Shown in pieces: positions 38,494-52,208 of a DNA stretch of 64,000 nucleotides (the stretch's first letter is position 1; each line of letters starts with the position of its first letter). The translations under genes and the position numbers were made by a program. Below the pieces are notes generated by a model. It ran no database searches. It was given only the letters and a program-made list of their open reading frames with translations, and was not told the DNA's origin. Source of the stretch: Balanoglossus misakiensis (taxonomy: Eukaryota; Hemichordata); contig CM082577.2 of assembly GCA_040954595.2 (NCBI GenBank), positions 124,001-188,000 on the forward strand, in the 5' to 3' direction.

Positions 38494-41400
38494 ACATCTT
38501 GTCAGAATGTCTGCGTGTCAATTTCGTGTCGGTTGAAAAAAACTATTTTAGTTCCACAGTTCGGGGTGTTGTTAGCCGGTAATTTTCAGTTAATCGAAAA
38601 CTCAATAGCGTTTCCATGATTGTAATATTTTCAGTGGAAAATGTACGTTTAAGTGGACTTTGATTGATATTAACGTGTAACTTGGCATTTCGGAAATGCC
38701 ATGATGCAGATGCTTCTCTGGCATTTCAGTGGGTAACTGTACATTTGCAATGCCACGGACCACATGCACTCAGCAATATTATCGAGCTGCATGTCAAATT
38801 TTGAGGACAACTCATCGTTCTGCCCCTAGCTACCCATGACCTTCACGGCCCGCCACATGTCACAAATTCTCAGTGACCCATTTTCGGCTTTAATGGTAGT
38901 TGTGTTGCAGACATACACGGGGGTGTTGTCGTTTCATTAATCCGAGTTATTGCAATTGAGATTAAGCATGACTGCCGGGAATTCAAATTTGGTTGCAACC
39001 ACATTTGTTACAAAGCGTGTACAACGGCATGCAGCTAGAATACAAGTATTTGTAGGTGTGTGGTTTTAATCACCCTAACGCCGATCCTTATCGTAAAGTA
39101 AGGTGAAAGATCTCATGATAAAGACGTTCACACAATATGCCGTTTAAATTTAATCTGTTAAATTTCAGATTTTGAGCAAGTTTCCCGACTCCGTGAAATT
39201 GTTACAGTTCTTCAATGTTAGTTATTATATCAACGCTAAGACGTTGCTATGCAGAACAGTGATAGCAGACAGTTATATTTGTTTCAGATAGATGGATTAA
39301 TTGGGCTTGTTTGAAGTCTTTGTTTTGTTTGGTTATGACCCGAAATGTGCATTACCCTTGATCAAATAAGACAGACTAACTTAATTATTAACGATTTCTA
39401 GAAATGATATCACAAATCGGGTGATATAAAACGCGATGTCATTTACACAGTTGTCATTTTGTTTTGCCATTTTTGACTTCCGTTTATGCCGAGAGTATAG
39501 GCTTGTTTCGTAGACTCCTCGCCTCGATGATTTTTTTTCATTAGAATGCGACATCGCTGGAATTCGTCCACGGTTTATCAACCGGCTGTGCCAAACGATG
39601 GTTTTAGTTGTAATACACCTGTTCGCGTCTGCGTTAAAGGAGATTTAGCGAACAATGCGTGGACAGTGTGACCTGTGTGGATTTTGAACGCCGCAAGCAA
39701 GCCAACGAGTTCTTCCATAACGCCTGTGTCGTGTCAAAGGCTCAGGCCTGCCCACTACAAGCTCCGGATCCCGCATTGATGCAAATGACCTAGGCGACGG
39801 ATAAACAGACTTTGCAGACCAAACAAGACGAGGGGTTGAAGGCCATGAGAGTTTTGTCAAGCAACGCAAACTATGTACCTCGGCGATTAATGTTGTAGTA
39901 TAGGCCTCATATGCCTTTGGAATTCTCGTCGATACATCGATTTGACATACTTTGGACCTATTTATAACCACGGTCTCCAAACTGTGAGGTTTGCCGCAGC
40001 GCTAACGACAAAAGCGTGTAGCTATGTGTGCATAGGTAATACATTTCGAAACGGTCTTTTTTCACTCATACATACAATCCCTCCTTGGCATTGATTCTTG
40101 ACTTATTTCTTTGAAATGAAAGTGTGTGCGCCGAGATACAACCACGCCACTCAGACACGTCCACCCCACTCAAGTTTGAATTATTGATGAGGGAGAATTA
40201 AGACTTGGGGGTAAAGTATACAAACATGACAATGGGACATCTATGTAATTCTCCTCCACAACAAATGGGTATTTATGAATGCTACTTGTAAGATTATAAA
40301 AACGGATCCTTTCAAAACGGATAACAATGAGTGATTTTCATCGATGCATCAATACTTTTGTTTGTCGGACAACGTACTGACACTGCAGGGAAAATGAACT
40401 TTCGCCTTGAGAGAGACAGGGTTGGGAAAAGCTAACATGGCAAACATTGGTGAACGGGAATTCATCGCCCGGCAAAGGGGAAATCGCCGGCCAATTACGC
40501 AACGCTACGCCGTCCACTCTTCGTTTTTTTATGAACCGAGCTTTTCATTGTTTTATAATTTAGAGAAAATCAATATGGCGGTCATGGAACTCCTTAGTGA
40601 CTACCTCACAATGTATGTGATCTGACGTAACCAGGGCAATAAGAGTTTGACCTTATTTTGTGGCATGTATATCTCATACAGGTTTGCTTTAAATAACATG
40701 GGGTATAAATTTCGGATCGAAAGCTTTATCGGCAGAAGTTCAAATACATCCCGTTAATTACGATGCGTTCATGTCGATCATATACCCATAAGTCCGTCCA
40801 CTGCTAACAAAAATACCAACTACGCATTATTTAAAACACCGTTTCAGCGTTTCCAGAAAATTTATACGAAGAAATGTTGTCTCGTGAAGAACCGCTTTTC
40901 TGTGGTTGCTATTTAAATCGTTGTAAATAGAGACGTGTGCCAACTGTATTTAAGATTAACTCAATGTCAGTAGATTTTTGTTTCATTTTAGTATTATTCG
41001 ATATTATATCTTAAATGCATCGAGCTATTCACATTCTGTTCTATTCAGTTGCCGTATTAACAGACCTAACTGCTTGAACTGAATGAAACTCGGATCCAAT
41101 TGTTTCTCGCAGCAATTACGAAGTCTTGTTTTCTTTTTCCTGTTTACAAATAATGGAAACGCTTGTTAAACGAGACAATTATCACCAAAGTCAGATTCGC
41201 CATGCATTGTTGTAACAGAATGCCTCTGCCGTGCATTGTAACAACACTTCCTACCTTCGTAAGTGCACACACTGCAGCTACCCCTAAACACCAAATTTTA
41301 ACAGAAAAATCGACGAGTCTGCACCCATCACTTGTTGTCGCGCATTTCTGGCGAGTTTCTGGCTTTGGTTGTCGTACTTGTTTCGGTGGTTACTTCTAAA

Positions 41401-44230
41401 CAAGGCGTCTCCATGGAAACAAAACCGGGGTACTGTGGCTCTACCAAAAACTCTTGGTCGATATCCCTTTCTCTGTCTGTGAAATTGTAAATAGAACTGT
41501 AATTATTATTTTTCTAAAAATGTGGTAATATACACAGGTGCGGCAAACTCTATGTAATATATTTATACATTTAGCGTGAATACGAAAGTCAACAGAACTG
41601 AAAACTTTTTTATAATGGAGTCCCTGTCCTTTCACACGGGGTACCTTTTAATAAAAAGGACTGGCATGTAAACAAGGCCTTCCCTTGTAAATAAAAAAAA
41701 GAATTATTTTACTTTTTCTTTTGTTGTCATTGTGAATAGTTGTTATTTGCTGTGTCGTTGTTTTGTGTGTCTTCCTCAGGAAATTGTGTAAACGCCAATT
41801 GAATATTCTTACTTCAGGACAATGCCGGACCCCCAAGGGAATGCTGTTTGAGGTTGCATTAACCTGTGGTGGTCACCTCTCTCTGGAGCATTGACTGCCG
41901 GGAAATGAAGTCATCACGCTAGAGGTCGGCAGGGGTTATCTCCTTCAAACATATTTGTGTGTTTGTCGAAGTCGGAATATTTTCTGACAACGACGAATAT
42001 TCAAGCGCAATGTTTTCTTACCCACCAACCCTGTTGCTGGATTTTAGTATAATCGTTTAACATTTGTTGTGTCTCAAGTTCAACTTAATAGTGTAGTGTT
42101 TTGAACACCCACATGAAACTTGGCCACTAATGTCATTAAATTCTCAAAGCAATGTCTGTACTTTATAAGTAGCGCAGTGACTGACTTCAATTGTGTCGGT
42201 GACATTTAAATTTATATTCCTAAGGGGTAAGGCCCCCTTTACTGCTGCCTTTCAGTGACGTCATACGTTTCTTTCCTCGTGAGATCACAAAATCTTTCGG
42301 GTTTTAAAAGCCCCCGTTTTTGTTATATTAAATGTTGGTATCAATACTTCGGAATGCCTGTCAATTAGTTCGTTCGCGGCGGATTAAACGCATTCCTATG
42401 TTATGAAGAAGCTGTTAGAAAAACCTGTCAGACACACGTTTCGATTGTGTTCGTCGTCGTTATGGTGACCAGGCAGATCGATGTCGCGTGAGCATGCGCG
42501 GTGGGGTTCATTTTCCGCGAGAATACAGAAGTCAGTCCCCGAAAAGTTATGCGTTGATATATGAAGGATTTCGATTACCATGACTTCTAAATACCAATGT
42601 CACTAAAGCAAAATATTTTTTTCAAAGATAAATCAAATAAAAATAATTCTAGGTCACTGTTCACCCAAGAGCTGAATTAATAACAGCCAAAGATAATACG
42701 CTTAGTCGGCAGAGATAATAAAGCAACGTCACAGTAGCTTGAGAAACCCATTCAAAGTTATACACCATTTGTAACCAACAATGGACAGAGCATGATCATC
42801 ACTGGAGCTCGTCGCATTGTTACGCACGCCAGGACAGTAACGATGGCGGCTCCTGTGACCTGACACGTGGTAAACTTTAAAACGCCAAGCGTGTACGGCA
42901 CTGACCCCGACCACTCCTACCCAGCTATTTGGTCGACCCAAGAGTTCACAAACTGTAAATTTATTCCACTTCAAATATTTCTGCCAGGCTCACAGTTGTT
43001 ATGTACGCATGTGAACGACATTTTAAACCACGTTTTGTGACTGAAATCTTGAGCATCACAGACATTTGAATTATGCTTTTTCCCGTCGTGTCATTTACAT
43101 TTAATAAATTGGAACGTGATAAAACATGCACCGTTATCTCTAAACGAAACTTCAAAATGTTAGTTTCTCGGGGGAGGGGGCAGACATTGATTCCATAACA
43201 GCACACTGCCAGTCACGGTCGTGACACAGACAGAATTTCGTAGCCGGGAAACTGTATATATCGGCGGGTGGACACTATTGGCGCGGGGATTTTAGCCATG
43301 CACAAGTAGCATGTACAATGAAAAGAAAGGGATTAATTTTTGCCAATAATTTACACTTGTGTTCATCTGGAGTGTCAAACTTGATAACCCTGTGGACAAT
43401 AACAGTGTCGACTGAACTGACCAAAATTGATCGGGCGCCAGGCAATACTCTTCCCGCGTTCTCCTACGCAACCAAATAATTCAATTACTTAAGAATTTAT
43501 CAAGTTGTTGTAAAGTTTCATCATAGCTCTCTAGAAAATCGTTCCAGAAAGTGCCAAGGCACCGACAACGAGGTCGCAATTGTGGCGAGTCAAGCCGCAG
43601 TGGTTGGGTTTTTTTTTTTACATTTCGCGTTGATAACACCTTATATCTTGTCAGTAACCTCAGAGCATGTTCTAATTTGTTATTTTTCCAAACCGATTTG
43701 TCGACATTGCTTGTTTGTGTTTTATCTTTTCAAGGTCAATTTCAGCGACGTATCTGTCCAAAAATAAAGTACAATTTATGTTCATTGACCGAGACAATGA
43801 ACAACAAACCCCAAATAAATTGCTTGTAAATACCACGGTTGGTCGCAGCAACGTCGTATGCGGTTGCATTCATTGATATCTTGTATAGAAAATTCGAGTC
43901 TTTTTCCACTCACAATCATGTAAACATCTTTTATTTATGAGTGATAAAAATCGATACCAAACCGTGTTTTTCCAGTTTGGCTTATCTTAATTTCTATTCA
44001 GTTCACCGTTGACTGCGTCTTAGATCGATCATCCGCTGTCTCGTTGAGCCAATATAATAACAAGTTACTGAGTATAAATTATTGTATATCTTGAAAATGC
44101 ATGTATGCATTTTCTTCGGACTGTGATAAAATCTAATCATCATCCCGCGGAGACTATATGTCTGCCATGCTAAAGATAACGCAAAATCTTTCAAAATATT
44201 CACCTGAATCCTGTCAGTCAATCCAACCTG

Positions 44231-44312
44231 GCTGTCTGTCTGTCTGTCTGTCTCTCTGTCGGTCGGTCGGTCGGTCTACATGCCTGCCTGCCTGCCTTTC
44301 TATCTGTCTCTG
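44231..44312. repeat. degenerate tetranucleotide array (TGTC, GGTC, TGCC)
   Basis: Successive blocks of TGTC, GGTC and TGCC tetramers that differ by single bases. The pattern suggests point mutations followed by local expansion. Confidence 0.9.
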
Positions 44313-45685
44313 TGTTTACCTGTCACTATCTCTGCGCCCCCTTCTCCATTGCCCCAACCCATCCCATCGCTGTCTGTCAAGTCCTTCCGTCCCTCTCCCA
44401 ACTCCCTTCCTCCATTTCTTTCTCTTGTAATACCCTTTCCATCATCGTATCCATGTGTTTTTCATTTCTGATCAGGGATGCAAAATATATCCCTGCTGAT
44501 TAATGTATAAATATATTGTAAGTCAAGCATTCGTGAGTATTTAAGTGAAAATGTGTAGCTATCGCAAGCTTTTGAGACTTTTACAAAATATGCTCAAGAC
44601 ACACAAAAAGTAAAACTATTCATCTAAGTCATTGATTATTTAGATATCCGTTTTCAGCTCACCAGCTTTACGTGCTTTGATATTTCTTTCTTGTGAAAGA
44701 CCAGTTCTGAATAACACCGACGGAAGAAAATACGCTTGAAAAAATAAGAATCGTGTTCAGATCGACCCGATTTTTATCGGAGCTTTTCATACTCATAGTA
44801 TTGAATTTATTAGGTGGAAATGGGCTTTCAATCACCCCATTAGTCTGTGATTGCGGCTTGCGCTTTATTAGTCCCTTCTAACTTTCTGTTGGCAACCTTG
44901 CAGTCACGTGAAGACCATAGACGGCTAGCATTTTTTTTATATTCTGTATGCTTCAAGCGTCGGTGTTGCCAATGACAACCCGGGTTCGTGGTACGATAAC
45001 TCCATTGTAACGTGTATAATACCCACGTTGTGTCGTCTCCCAATGTGATTTTAATGTTCCTGGCGCACTCAAAGTAATATAGAAAAAGTGTATACATGTA
45101 GATCTTTGTATAAAGGTAGTTCGTTCCGTGTAACAAGGGACTATTCGATCATAGTTACAGGGGTTGTAATATGCCGTTTATCATTTACATATAGTATCAC
45201 GTGACCATCCATAGCGTTCGTAACTGAAAATATTCTATCCGATTCACTTTTTTTTCTCAAAATAGCATGTTTTATACAAAGCTGACCCTTTTTCCCTTTT
45301 GTTTGCCAATAAACAGTTCCGTGCGCAGACAAATTTATCGTTTATACTATCTACAGAAATGCACACGTAAACAAATATGGGCCTTTAAGGAAGTACGCGC
45401 CTCGGGGACAGATTTTTCAGAAAAGGACAATCCTTCAAAACATCGAATTTTATTTGCTATATCAAAGCGTGTCGGGAGTCTTTTTGAAAACGAACTGAAG
45501 AAGAAAACTGGGTGTTCACCGTTTTCGTTTCCAATTTTCCTGATGACCGTAGAGGGCGCGGTTACCTCAAGCAAGAGATGATGTGATTGATCAGCCTGTA
45601 CAAAATACCAGTATCAACTTATCGGGATACATAATTATGTCAACTTTTCTCTTACACTCCGTCTGGGCCCTATGGTGAGTTATCG

Positions 45686-45686
<1 letters not shown>

Positions 45687-45722
<36 letters not shown>

Positions 45723-45786
45723 ACAAATAAATAAATAAAAAACATTGTTTGTTTGCTTGTTTGTTTGTTTGGTGTTTGTTTGTTGT
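45687..45786. repeat. adjacent (AAAT)n and (TTTG)n microsatellites
   Basis: About 13 AAAT units (45687-45739) are followed within 6 bp by about 10 TTTG units (45745-45786). Confidence 0.93.
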
Positions 45787-47253
45787 TCACTATATGTTTA
45801 TCTGTGTTAGCAAGTGCCAAAAATAGTGCACAACACGAGCTGCGTACATTCATAATTAAGCTACCAGTTCACGAAACATTGAGTAAACTGCAATTTAACT
45901 GTCTTTCGCAAATCGTGAACTGTGCTATACTCCAAAAATGGCATTCCAGATATGTTACATCAATTTATCGTCTACCAAAATGACATTGAAAATGTCAGGT
46001 TTATTAATTATAAGGTCAAAACCGTGGCTACGTCGGACTTAGTCTGGTCCCCTGCCCCATCCCCGCCTCTGGCTGCGCTGCTCAAGGGAAGGGTCAGGTA
46101 TGGGCCGCCATTTTGGTCAGGATCCGGAGATATTGTGTATGGAATGCCAAGAGATCTGTTCCAGCTGTTAATGACGTAAGTTTTCCGAATGCGACTCATC
46201 TTCAAATGACGTCATCAGATAATCTGTTACGTCATGACAAGGGCTCACATGGAAGAGAGCAGAGCGCTGACTATCGATAATTTAGCAGGTTTTAGAAAAA
46301 TAGAGTTAATCAGTACGAGTAATTCCAGCTGTGAAACAAGTGAGACAAATCAAAATAGCGGCTCTGTCCCACCCCCTCTCCACAAAACAGTATATGCCAC
46401 TCAGAAACGTAAACCTGGGGCTCAAATTTTTACCAATTTCAAATATTGATACATACTTGTTTTTAAAAAAAAATCAGGGGTTACGCGATCCGCGTACAAA
46501 ATGATTGCTTTCCATTTGGGGGTATCACGATAGTGAATCTTCTTGTCATATACACAGTCCTATTTGTTTTGTTTTCATAATTATTCCTTGAGAACTGAAA
46601 TTTGCCGAAACTACGTCACCAAGGTGGGTCTACTAAGAAAGGATGGCGTTCAGATATTGGTCGTTTATTTATTTTTAATAACTAGATAGTTACGTCATAT
46701 TTTTAATCGATTTTGAGTCGACGCAATTGCAATGTAAACATGAAATGATCTATATATCGCAAGTTTGCTTGTGGGGGAGGTTTATTGAATTTGATTTACA
46801 TAAGACGACAGGGAAAATCTGACATCATTCCACGTCGAAGCAAATCGTTTTAGGTTACTATTGGCAACACGATTCCTCTACTGAGTGTAGTCAGTGAAGG
46901 GACTGTGTTTCCATGGAGGGACATGTATTGAGGCGGAGGGACAGTAGTTAGCGATCGTCTCGTCGATGATCACTCACGAAATGAAATTTCAATCGGATAA
47001 GTTGTATCTTCCCGCGCCGATGTCACAAATATAATGCAAAATGACCTAATCCCATTAAAATAAAAATTGTTGTAATTTTTTTTATTTGTCCTGTCGAACT
47101 TCGCGTGCCCATGAAGCGGCGCAATTATTTTGCTTTACTTACGCGAAATGTCTGCAACTAAGCGCATTTTTTTTCATTATTAATGGATAATCGATGTCTC
47201 CCCCTTCAGAAAGAGGCCATTGGATAATCATTGCTCCGTTTGGCAATTTAAGA

Positions 47254-47270
47254 CCCCCCCCCCCCCCCCC
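47254..47270. repeat. C homopolymer, about 17 bp
   Basis: An uninterrupted run of C. Similar C or G runs occur near 12870, 24485, 24660, 30570 and 55283, which is unusually many for 64 kb. Confidence 0.9.
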
Positions 47271-47732
47271 GATCGATACTGTTTTATTTCCATTTTGTAA
47301 AGGCACACCTCGATCTGGACAAAGTCAATTCGTTGTGGTGAACTGCGCTCCTGCTTGACTACGACATCCAGGCAGAGACGTGCGCGGCTATGCGTGAGAC
47401 GTAGACGCCCCAGGGCCGCACTTCTCAAATTTCTTCTCAATTCACCTTGCCAAAGAAGTCGTGACATCTGAGTGGCAAATTATACCGTGTTCGCGGGTCG
47501 CCTGTTGCCTCCTGATTCGTGTTTTCTTTGTGACGAACACTGCTCCAACATTCCAATGTTTTACAACGCAACTTGATAACTCCCTATCGACCGAGAGGAA
47601 ACAAACGGCGCGGATCATGCCCTGGGCTGCCAACGAGAAATACACGAGGGGACCTCCACTAATCGGAGATATCTACAGGTTGGTTTAAAGAAGAAATTAG
47701 ACTTCGGCTGTCGGTGGTTTAGATCTGCAAGT

Positions 47733-48779
47733 ATGGCAGTGGTCACCATGCCGAAAATCAAGACACAGGGCAAAGTCACGTTCTCTGAGGAACGTTCCAA
47801 GCAGAACGTCGTCGACACGCTGGCTACAGTCTTCGCGGGACAGACGAGTCGCACCGCCGAGAGCCAGAGCTACCGGAGATGGCTTCCCGGGAAGAGCAAC
47901 GTCGGCAGAATCCTGCTGCACGACAACGGGAGTCAGGATCGACTTCTCGGCATGAAGGTCTCCGGAATCGGCAAGGCGCAGAGGAGAACGGCCGCTTTTC
48001 TGGACCAGCAGCAGAAAACGTTCGTGAATCGATTGCAGAAGAAACAGGATACCTGGGTGCGGGAACATTCGCGCCGAGCGCTCGCTCTGAACCAGATGGG
48101 TCCGAAGAAACGGCAAAATCAAACGCAGGAAAAAGAGGAAAGGGCAGCGCCTCTTGCCGTATCGCCCAATGACATCGTCATCGAAGAGAAACAGAAGAAA
48201 GAGTCCAGACAGAAAGAGAGCGACTCGCTACCAAAGATCGGAAAGCCCGGAAATTTAATAGGGAGCGCAGATCAGGACTCGGTACCAGCTGGGTTTCGTA
48301 ACCAGAGAGGTTTTCAACGTTTCCCACAAATTAAAAGACCCGACGAGGAGGCCGTGGAGAAAACTGACCAAGAAAAACAGCATGAGTCGGTGAAGGCTGA
48401 AGAGACACCTAGAACGGCCGACGCCGCAGCCCCGAAGGCCAAGAAAAGACCGACAAAAGAAGCGAGCACGGAGACCTGTATCGGCGAGGCCCTGCCGCGC
48501 ATCCGAGTCGGGTATCCCGGCAGCAAAGGGAGGAGGAAGATCTCACGGAAATGCTCGCCGCCCAGCGCCGGGGCCACGGACCCGATCAACGACGACCGCT
48601 TCCATCAGTTGACGGCCTCCCTGGTCTGCACTGACGTCAAGAAAAACGAGATTCGCGACGTGGGTGCCTTGATTGCGGGTATCAGGTGCGGAAATAGATA
48701 CCTCAAGGAATTCAAGAAGCGTTGGAAGAAAAAGAACACCCAGTTTAAGACAGACATTGATGAGTTTTACCTCACGTAA
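47733..48779 (+). CDS. uncharacterised intronless gene, LLxDN/DDRF family member 2
   Basis: Product unknown, 348 residues. The ATG at 47733 is the first in a frame open since about 47580, so an upstream coding exon or a non-ATG start cannot be ruled out. The protein is very basic. Residues about 57-110 hold RILLHDN...DRLLG followed by a Gln/Arg-rich probable helix (RRTAAFLDQQQKTFVNRLQ). LPKIGK is at 166-171 and LPRIRV near 254. A Lys/Glu/Ala-rich linker runs 200-245. NDDRFHQLTASLV is at about 286-298, followed by a basic C-terminal helix (YLKEFKKRWKKKNTQFK). The LLxDN...RLL and DDRFxxLxASLV blocks match the gene at 943-1971 in order and spacing class, supporting paralogy across about 46 kb in inverted orientation. 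No signal peptide or membrane segment was seen. Confidence 0.78.
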   Translation: MAVVTMPKIKTQGKVTFSEERSKQNVVDTLATVFAGQTSRTAESQSYRRWLPGKSNVGRILLHDNGSQDRLLGMKVSGIGKAQRRTAAFLDQQQKTFVNRLQKKQDTWVREHSRRALALNQMGPKKRQNQTQEKEERAAPLAVSPNDIVIEEKQKKESRQKESDSLPKIGKPGNLIGSADQDSVPAGFRNQRGFQRFPQIKRPDEEAVEKTDQEKQHESVKAEETPRTADAAAPKAKKRPTKEASTETCIGEALPRIRVGYPGSKGRRKISRKCSPPSAGATDPINDDRFHQLTASLVCTDVKKNEIRDVGALIAGIRCGNRYLKEFKKRWKKKNTQFKTDIDEFYLT

Positions 48780-51700
48780 CTTTAGAGACAATGACTGGGA
48801 CAGCTAATTGAGACACGTTTACCTCACAGACTAAGAGAAACTGCAATTATCTGTCGCCAAGTTAAGGGTCCCTCTATAGTGTGAAGTATTACCATCAAGA
48901 AGTGTTCTAAACTGGGTGTACTTGGTGCATGTTGAGAGTAATCGATCATTTCTCGTCCACACCGCTATCAAAGCAAAAGCACTCTGTCTTTTTTAAATCA
49001 TATGCTTCATAGAAAATTAACCCGCTCAGCACGCGTGTGTATGCTGCCATAGTGTCTTTGCGTGTCTCGGTTTTGAAGCTTGCTGTGCTTTTCAAGAAAT
49101 GTGATTTTCTCACCGTTTTTGCTTTCACCACCACTAGCGTAAGTTTTTGTGTAAGTACACCTTTGCCGTAAAAAAACTTTTTGTCTCGTTTTTATCAGCA
49201 TGTCACAATTTTTTTCTGCCTTCCATGCTCCAGTTCTTATCGATTTTGCTGTTCCTTTCAGCTCCATCGCACACCTTGGACTATTGTTCTAATCATTATC
49301 CTTTCAACAATATGGCTGACACCTTCAAATTTGATTACATCGTCATGCATCCCCCAGAAGCTCTCGGTGAATTCCGACAGGTGTCCATTTCCGAGGTCAA
49401 CGACCCGCCAGTGCCCATTACTCTGTTATCTTTAATGGAAAAATCCAATGTTATATTTAAAAAAAATACAATGGCATTGTTCGTCTAGGCCTATGCCGGA
49501 TCAATGTGCAACACGTCATAATTATTATTTTATAGAATTGGCCTTTGACGCTTTTCCGTCAGTAAAACACCAACCATAGAAATTAATGTTTATAGACACT
49601 CTTTTTATAATAGTGATGGGCATTTTGAAATGTGTTTAAACTTCCGCTCGATGACAGAGTTTCAGAAAGATATGTGCAAGCTTGCGTGAAAATCACACAC
49701 ATTGAAGTCTTTGGCAGCCATTTTTTTCAATGGTCATATTCAGAATTTTAAATGGTCATTTTGTTTCTCAAATCAAGATAGTCCCTAGTAATGTCTGAAT
49801 GAATTTTCAGTGGTTTTCAAAGTTTTCCTGCAAATAAAAGCTGAAGACTTTGCTATTTTGGTTGCCAACTGATGTCACTGGTTCGCTGGAACACATAAGC
49901 AGACATAATTTTAATTTACAATCGTGTCTACTGTGGTTTCAATGATTGGAGGTGTGGGGGCGTGGTTTTGAAGAATTTAGGGACATGAGGGCTTGAAAGA
50001 TTGACAGTCACGCTTACACGTATATCGGTGTCTCTCACGTCTAAAAATGCACGATTAACCCCAAAAGGCGTTGTAAACCTCTTTATGCCTAATCACGCTC
50101 GAGAATAATGGAACTGTTCATATTTTATTGAAACCGCCCAGTTTCGTTTCATGTACCAGCAGGCGGGGATTTGCCGTATGAAGATTACGCGTGACCTCTT
50201 TTGCCAATAAGTCGCTAAAACCTTCACCATTTGCCGCGAGTCGCAGTGATCTCTAAACTCTATTTAGACTTAGTGTATAGACTTTCTAAAGATTGTCTTG
50301 GGGTTTATCTTAACAATGCCTATAGGGCATCCACTCTCCAGAAATGCTGCAGCAGCTCAGATGGATGTTTGGTTATACATGTGATAGTTTATGCGCACGC
50401 GCGACTCTATCAGTTTGGTATGTCTTTTGTTTGTTTATGAGCAATGTAATTACAAGTTCTTAAAACACGAGCGGGATAGATAAGGAGAGTTTAATATTAT
50501 TACGTGTACATGAACAATACCATCACGGTATAGTTATGGAAACGATATTGAAAAATGCAGCTGCTTGAACTATTTACACTTTATCTTTCGCCTTGAAGGG
50601 GATTTTCTGTGTGAAAATATTTTCATTGTCACGTAAAAAAAACTGCCTTTGTATATATATTGTTTGGAATTTATAGTTTTGTTGTTATTAGCAAATTATT
50701 TTGACATTTAGTTTTTTTACGCGTACACACATTGTATGAATTTGAGTTGTTTTATAAATTAGTCTTGTTTATGGTATTTTTTAATGTGAAGTTGTCAAAA
50801 ATATATTATGATAAAACACGCTTTTCAATAATAAACGAACTTTACGAAGTTTAGTTCTTAAACGGTCGTTTCAGGCGTAATTTCTTTGACTGGTTGATTA
50901 AGCTATATTTTCGAGTTCTGTCCAACCGTTCGACCACTTGTCTACCGATCTGTTTGTCTGTCTGCCTGCCTGTCTGTTTTTCTGCTTGTCTATATCCATT
51001 TTCCGTTCGTTTGAACCACTTTGAATTGGACTTCGTCCATTTTCTTTGTTGAGATATATGCCATAAAACAGGTGAAATATAATATGGGTCAGATGGAGAC
51101 GGCTCTGACTTAAGTTTATATCGAGTCGCAGTTTATTTAGGCTTGTCGATCATAAGAAATGCCAGTTCGCATTGGACTGATTGCTGTCCGCTAAACAGAG
51201 GTCACTGACGCTGACCCCAAACAATTATATTACCCTCGATCGATATCTGAAAGCTCTGCAAAATGAGGAGCGTATGCGACTCAGTCCGTGCCATTTTTAA
51301 ACTTACGGTTCTGTTTCAACTGGAATTCCGAAAAGAAATGTCAACAACGAGTATTCGACGTGAAATTCAGTCATTTTCAGGACACTTGATTCTGAGTTTG
51401 ATAAAGATGTACATGTACTACATACATAGCACAAACTACACGTTTTACACATGTTTTTTGTTTATTTGATATTTGTACCAGCAAATATGCATCAAATTTG
51501 GTGGACATTACGCATGTATATGAATACTGCCACAGTGTATTTTGCTAGAGAGAATCAGATGTACTTCAAGGCCAGTGAGTGGGAATATTGTATACTGGGT
51601 GTTGCAATTGTGACGTTGATCTGCTCATCCAACAGTCTACCGCCCTCAGCGGCAACATATAGTATCGAGTCTGCGCGTTACGTTCGTATCGCATATTTCA

Positions 51701-52208
51701 AACATGGCGATTTCCTTGTCAGCTGTTTGATCATGTTGATAGTTCATCAAACTTTCGCGATGGAACCAAGTAACGTTTCTGTAAGCTGTTTTGTAAGGTC
51801 GTGCTAGATAACAAGGCAAGTCACCTGTATGAAATTAAGCGCAGTACCGAATCACAGCTGTTTCTGCGATGAAATGCAGCTTTAATACATGCCGTAGTTA
51901 CCATTGCCAGCGTTGTTTACGCAGTGCAACCGACCAGAATAACATTTTCAGTGTTGTCGTCACTACCTTTGTCTTAATCCAGGTGATATGTGTCACCCAA
52001 TGACCAGTCGCTTCCCAGATTTTTCGGCGCTACTTACAAGGAATCTGATCTTTTTCTTCAAATTTGCGTGGCAGTGTAAATTCCGTTTGCCGGCTCTGCT
52101 GACTTGTATATTCTGGGGACTTGACATTCGACTGCAAATCGAAATAAACTTTCACCCTTGATGATGTGAGTGTAGTTCCTCATCTGATTTTGTAGGGTCT
52201 TGATCACC
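48780..52208. other. intergenic DNA and probable 5' region of the ankyrin gene
   Basis: No confident gene. A small frame at 49225-49488 has a hydrophobic signal-like start. TGTCTGCC-type short arrays lie near 50955-50990. A probable 3' splice site (GATTTTGTAG, ending 52195) precedes the next ATG, so a 5'UTR exon probably lies upstream. Confidence 0.4.

Larger units (their letters stand above)
38494..47732. other. intergenic DNA, 9.2 kb
   Basis: No gene supported. Tetranucleotide arrays lie at 44231-44312 and 45687-45786, a C homopolymer at 47254-47270, TGACGTCA at 42256-42263 and 46207-46214, and a small 9-bp-stem hairpin at 44093-44114. Confidence 0.5.

Noticed and set aside
44093-44114. 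Small hairpin with 9-bp stem
   Set aside because: Stems of this length are expected by chance in 64 kb of AT-rich DNA.
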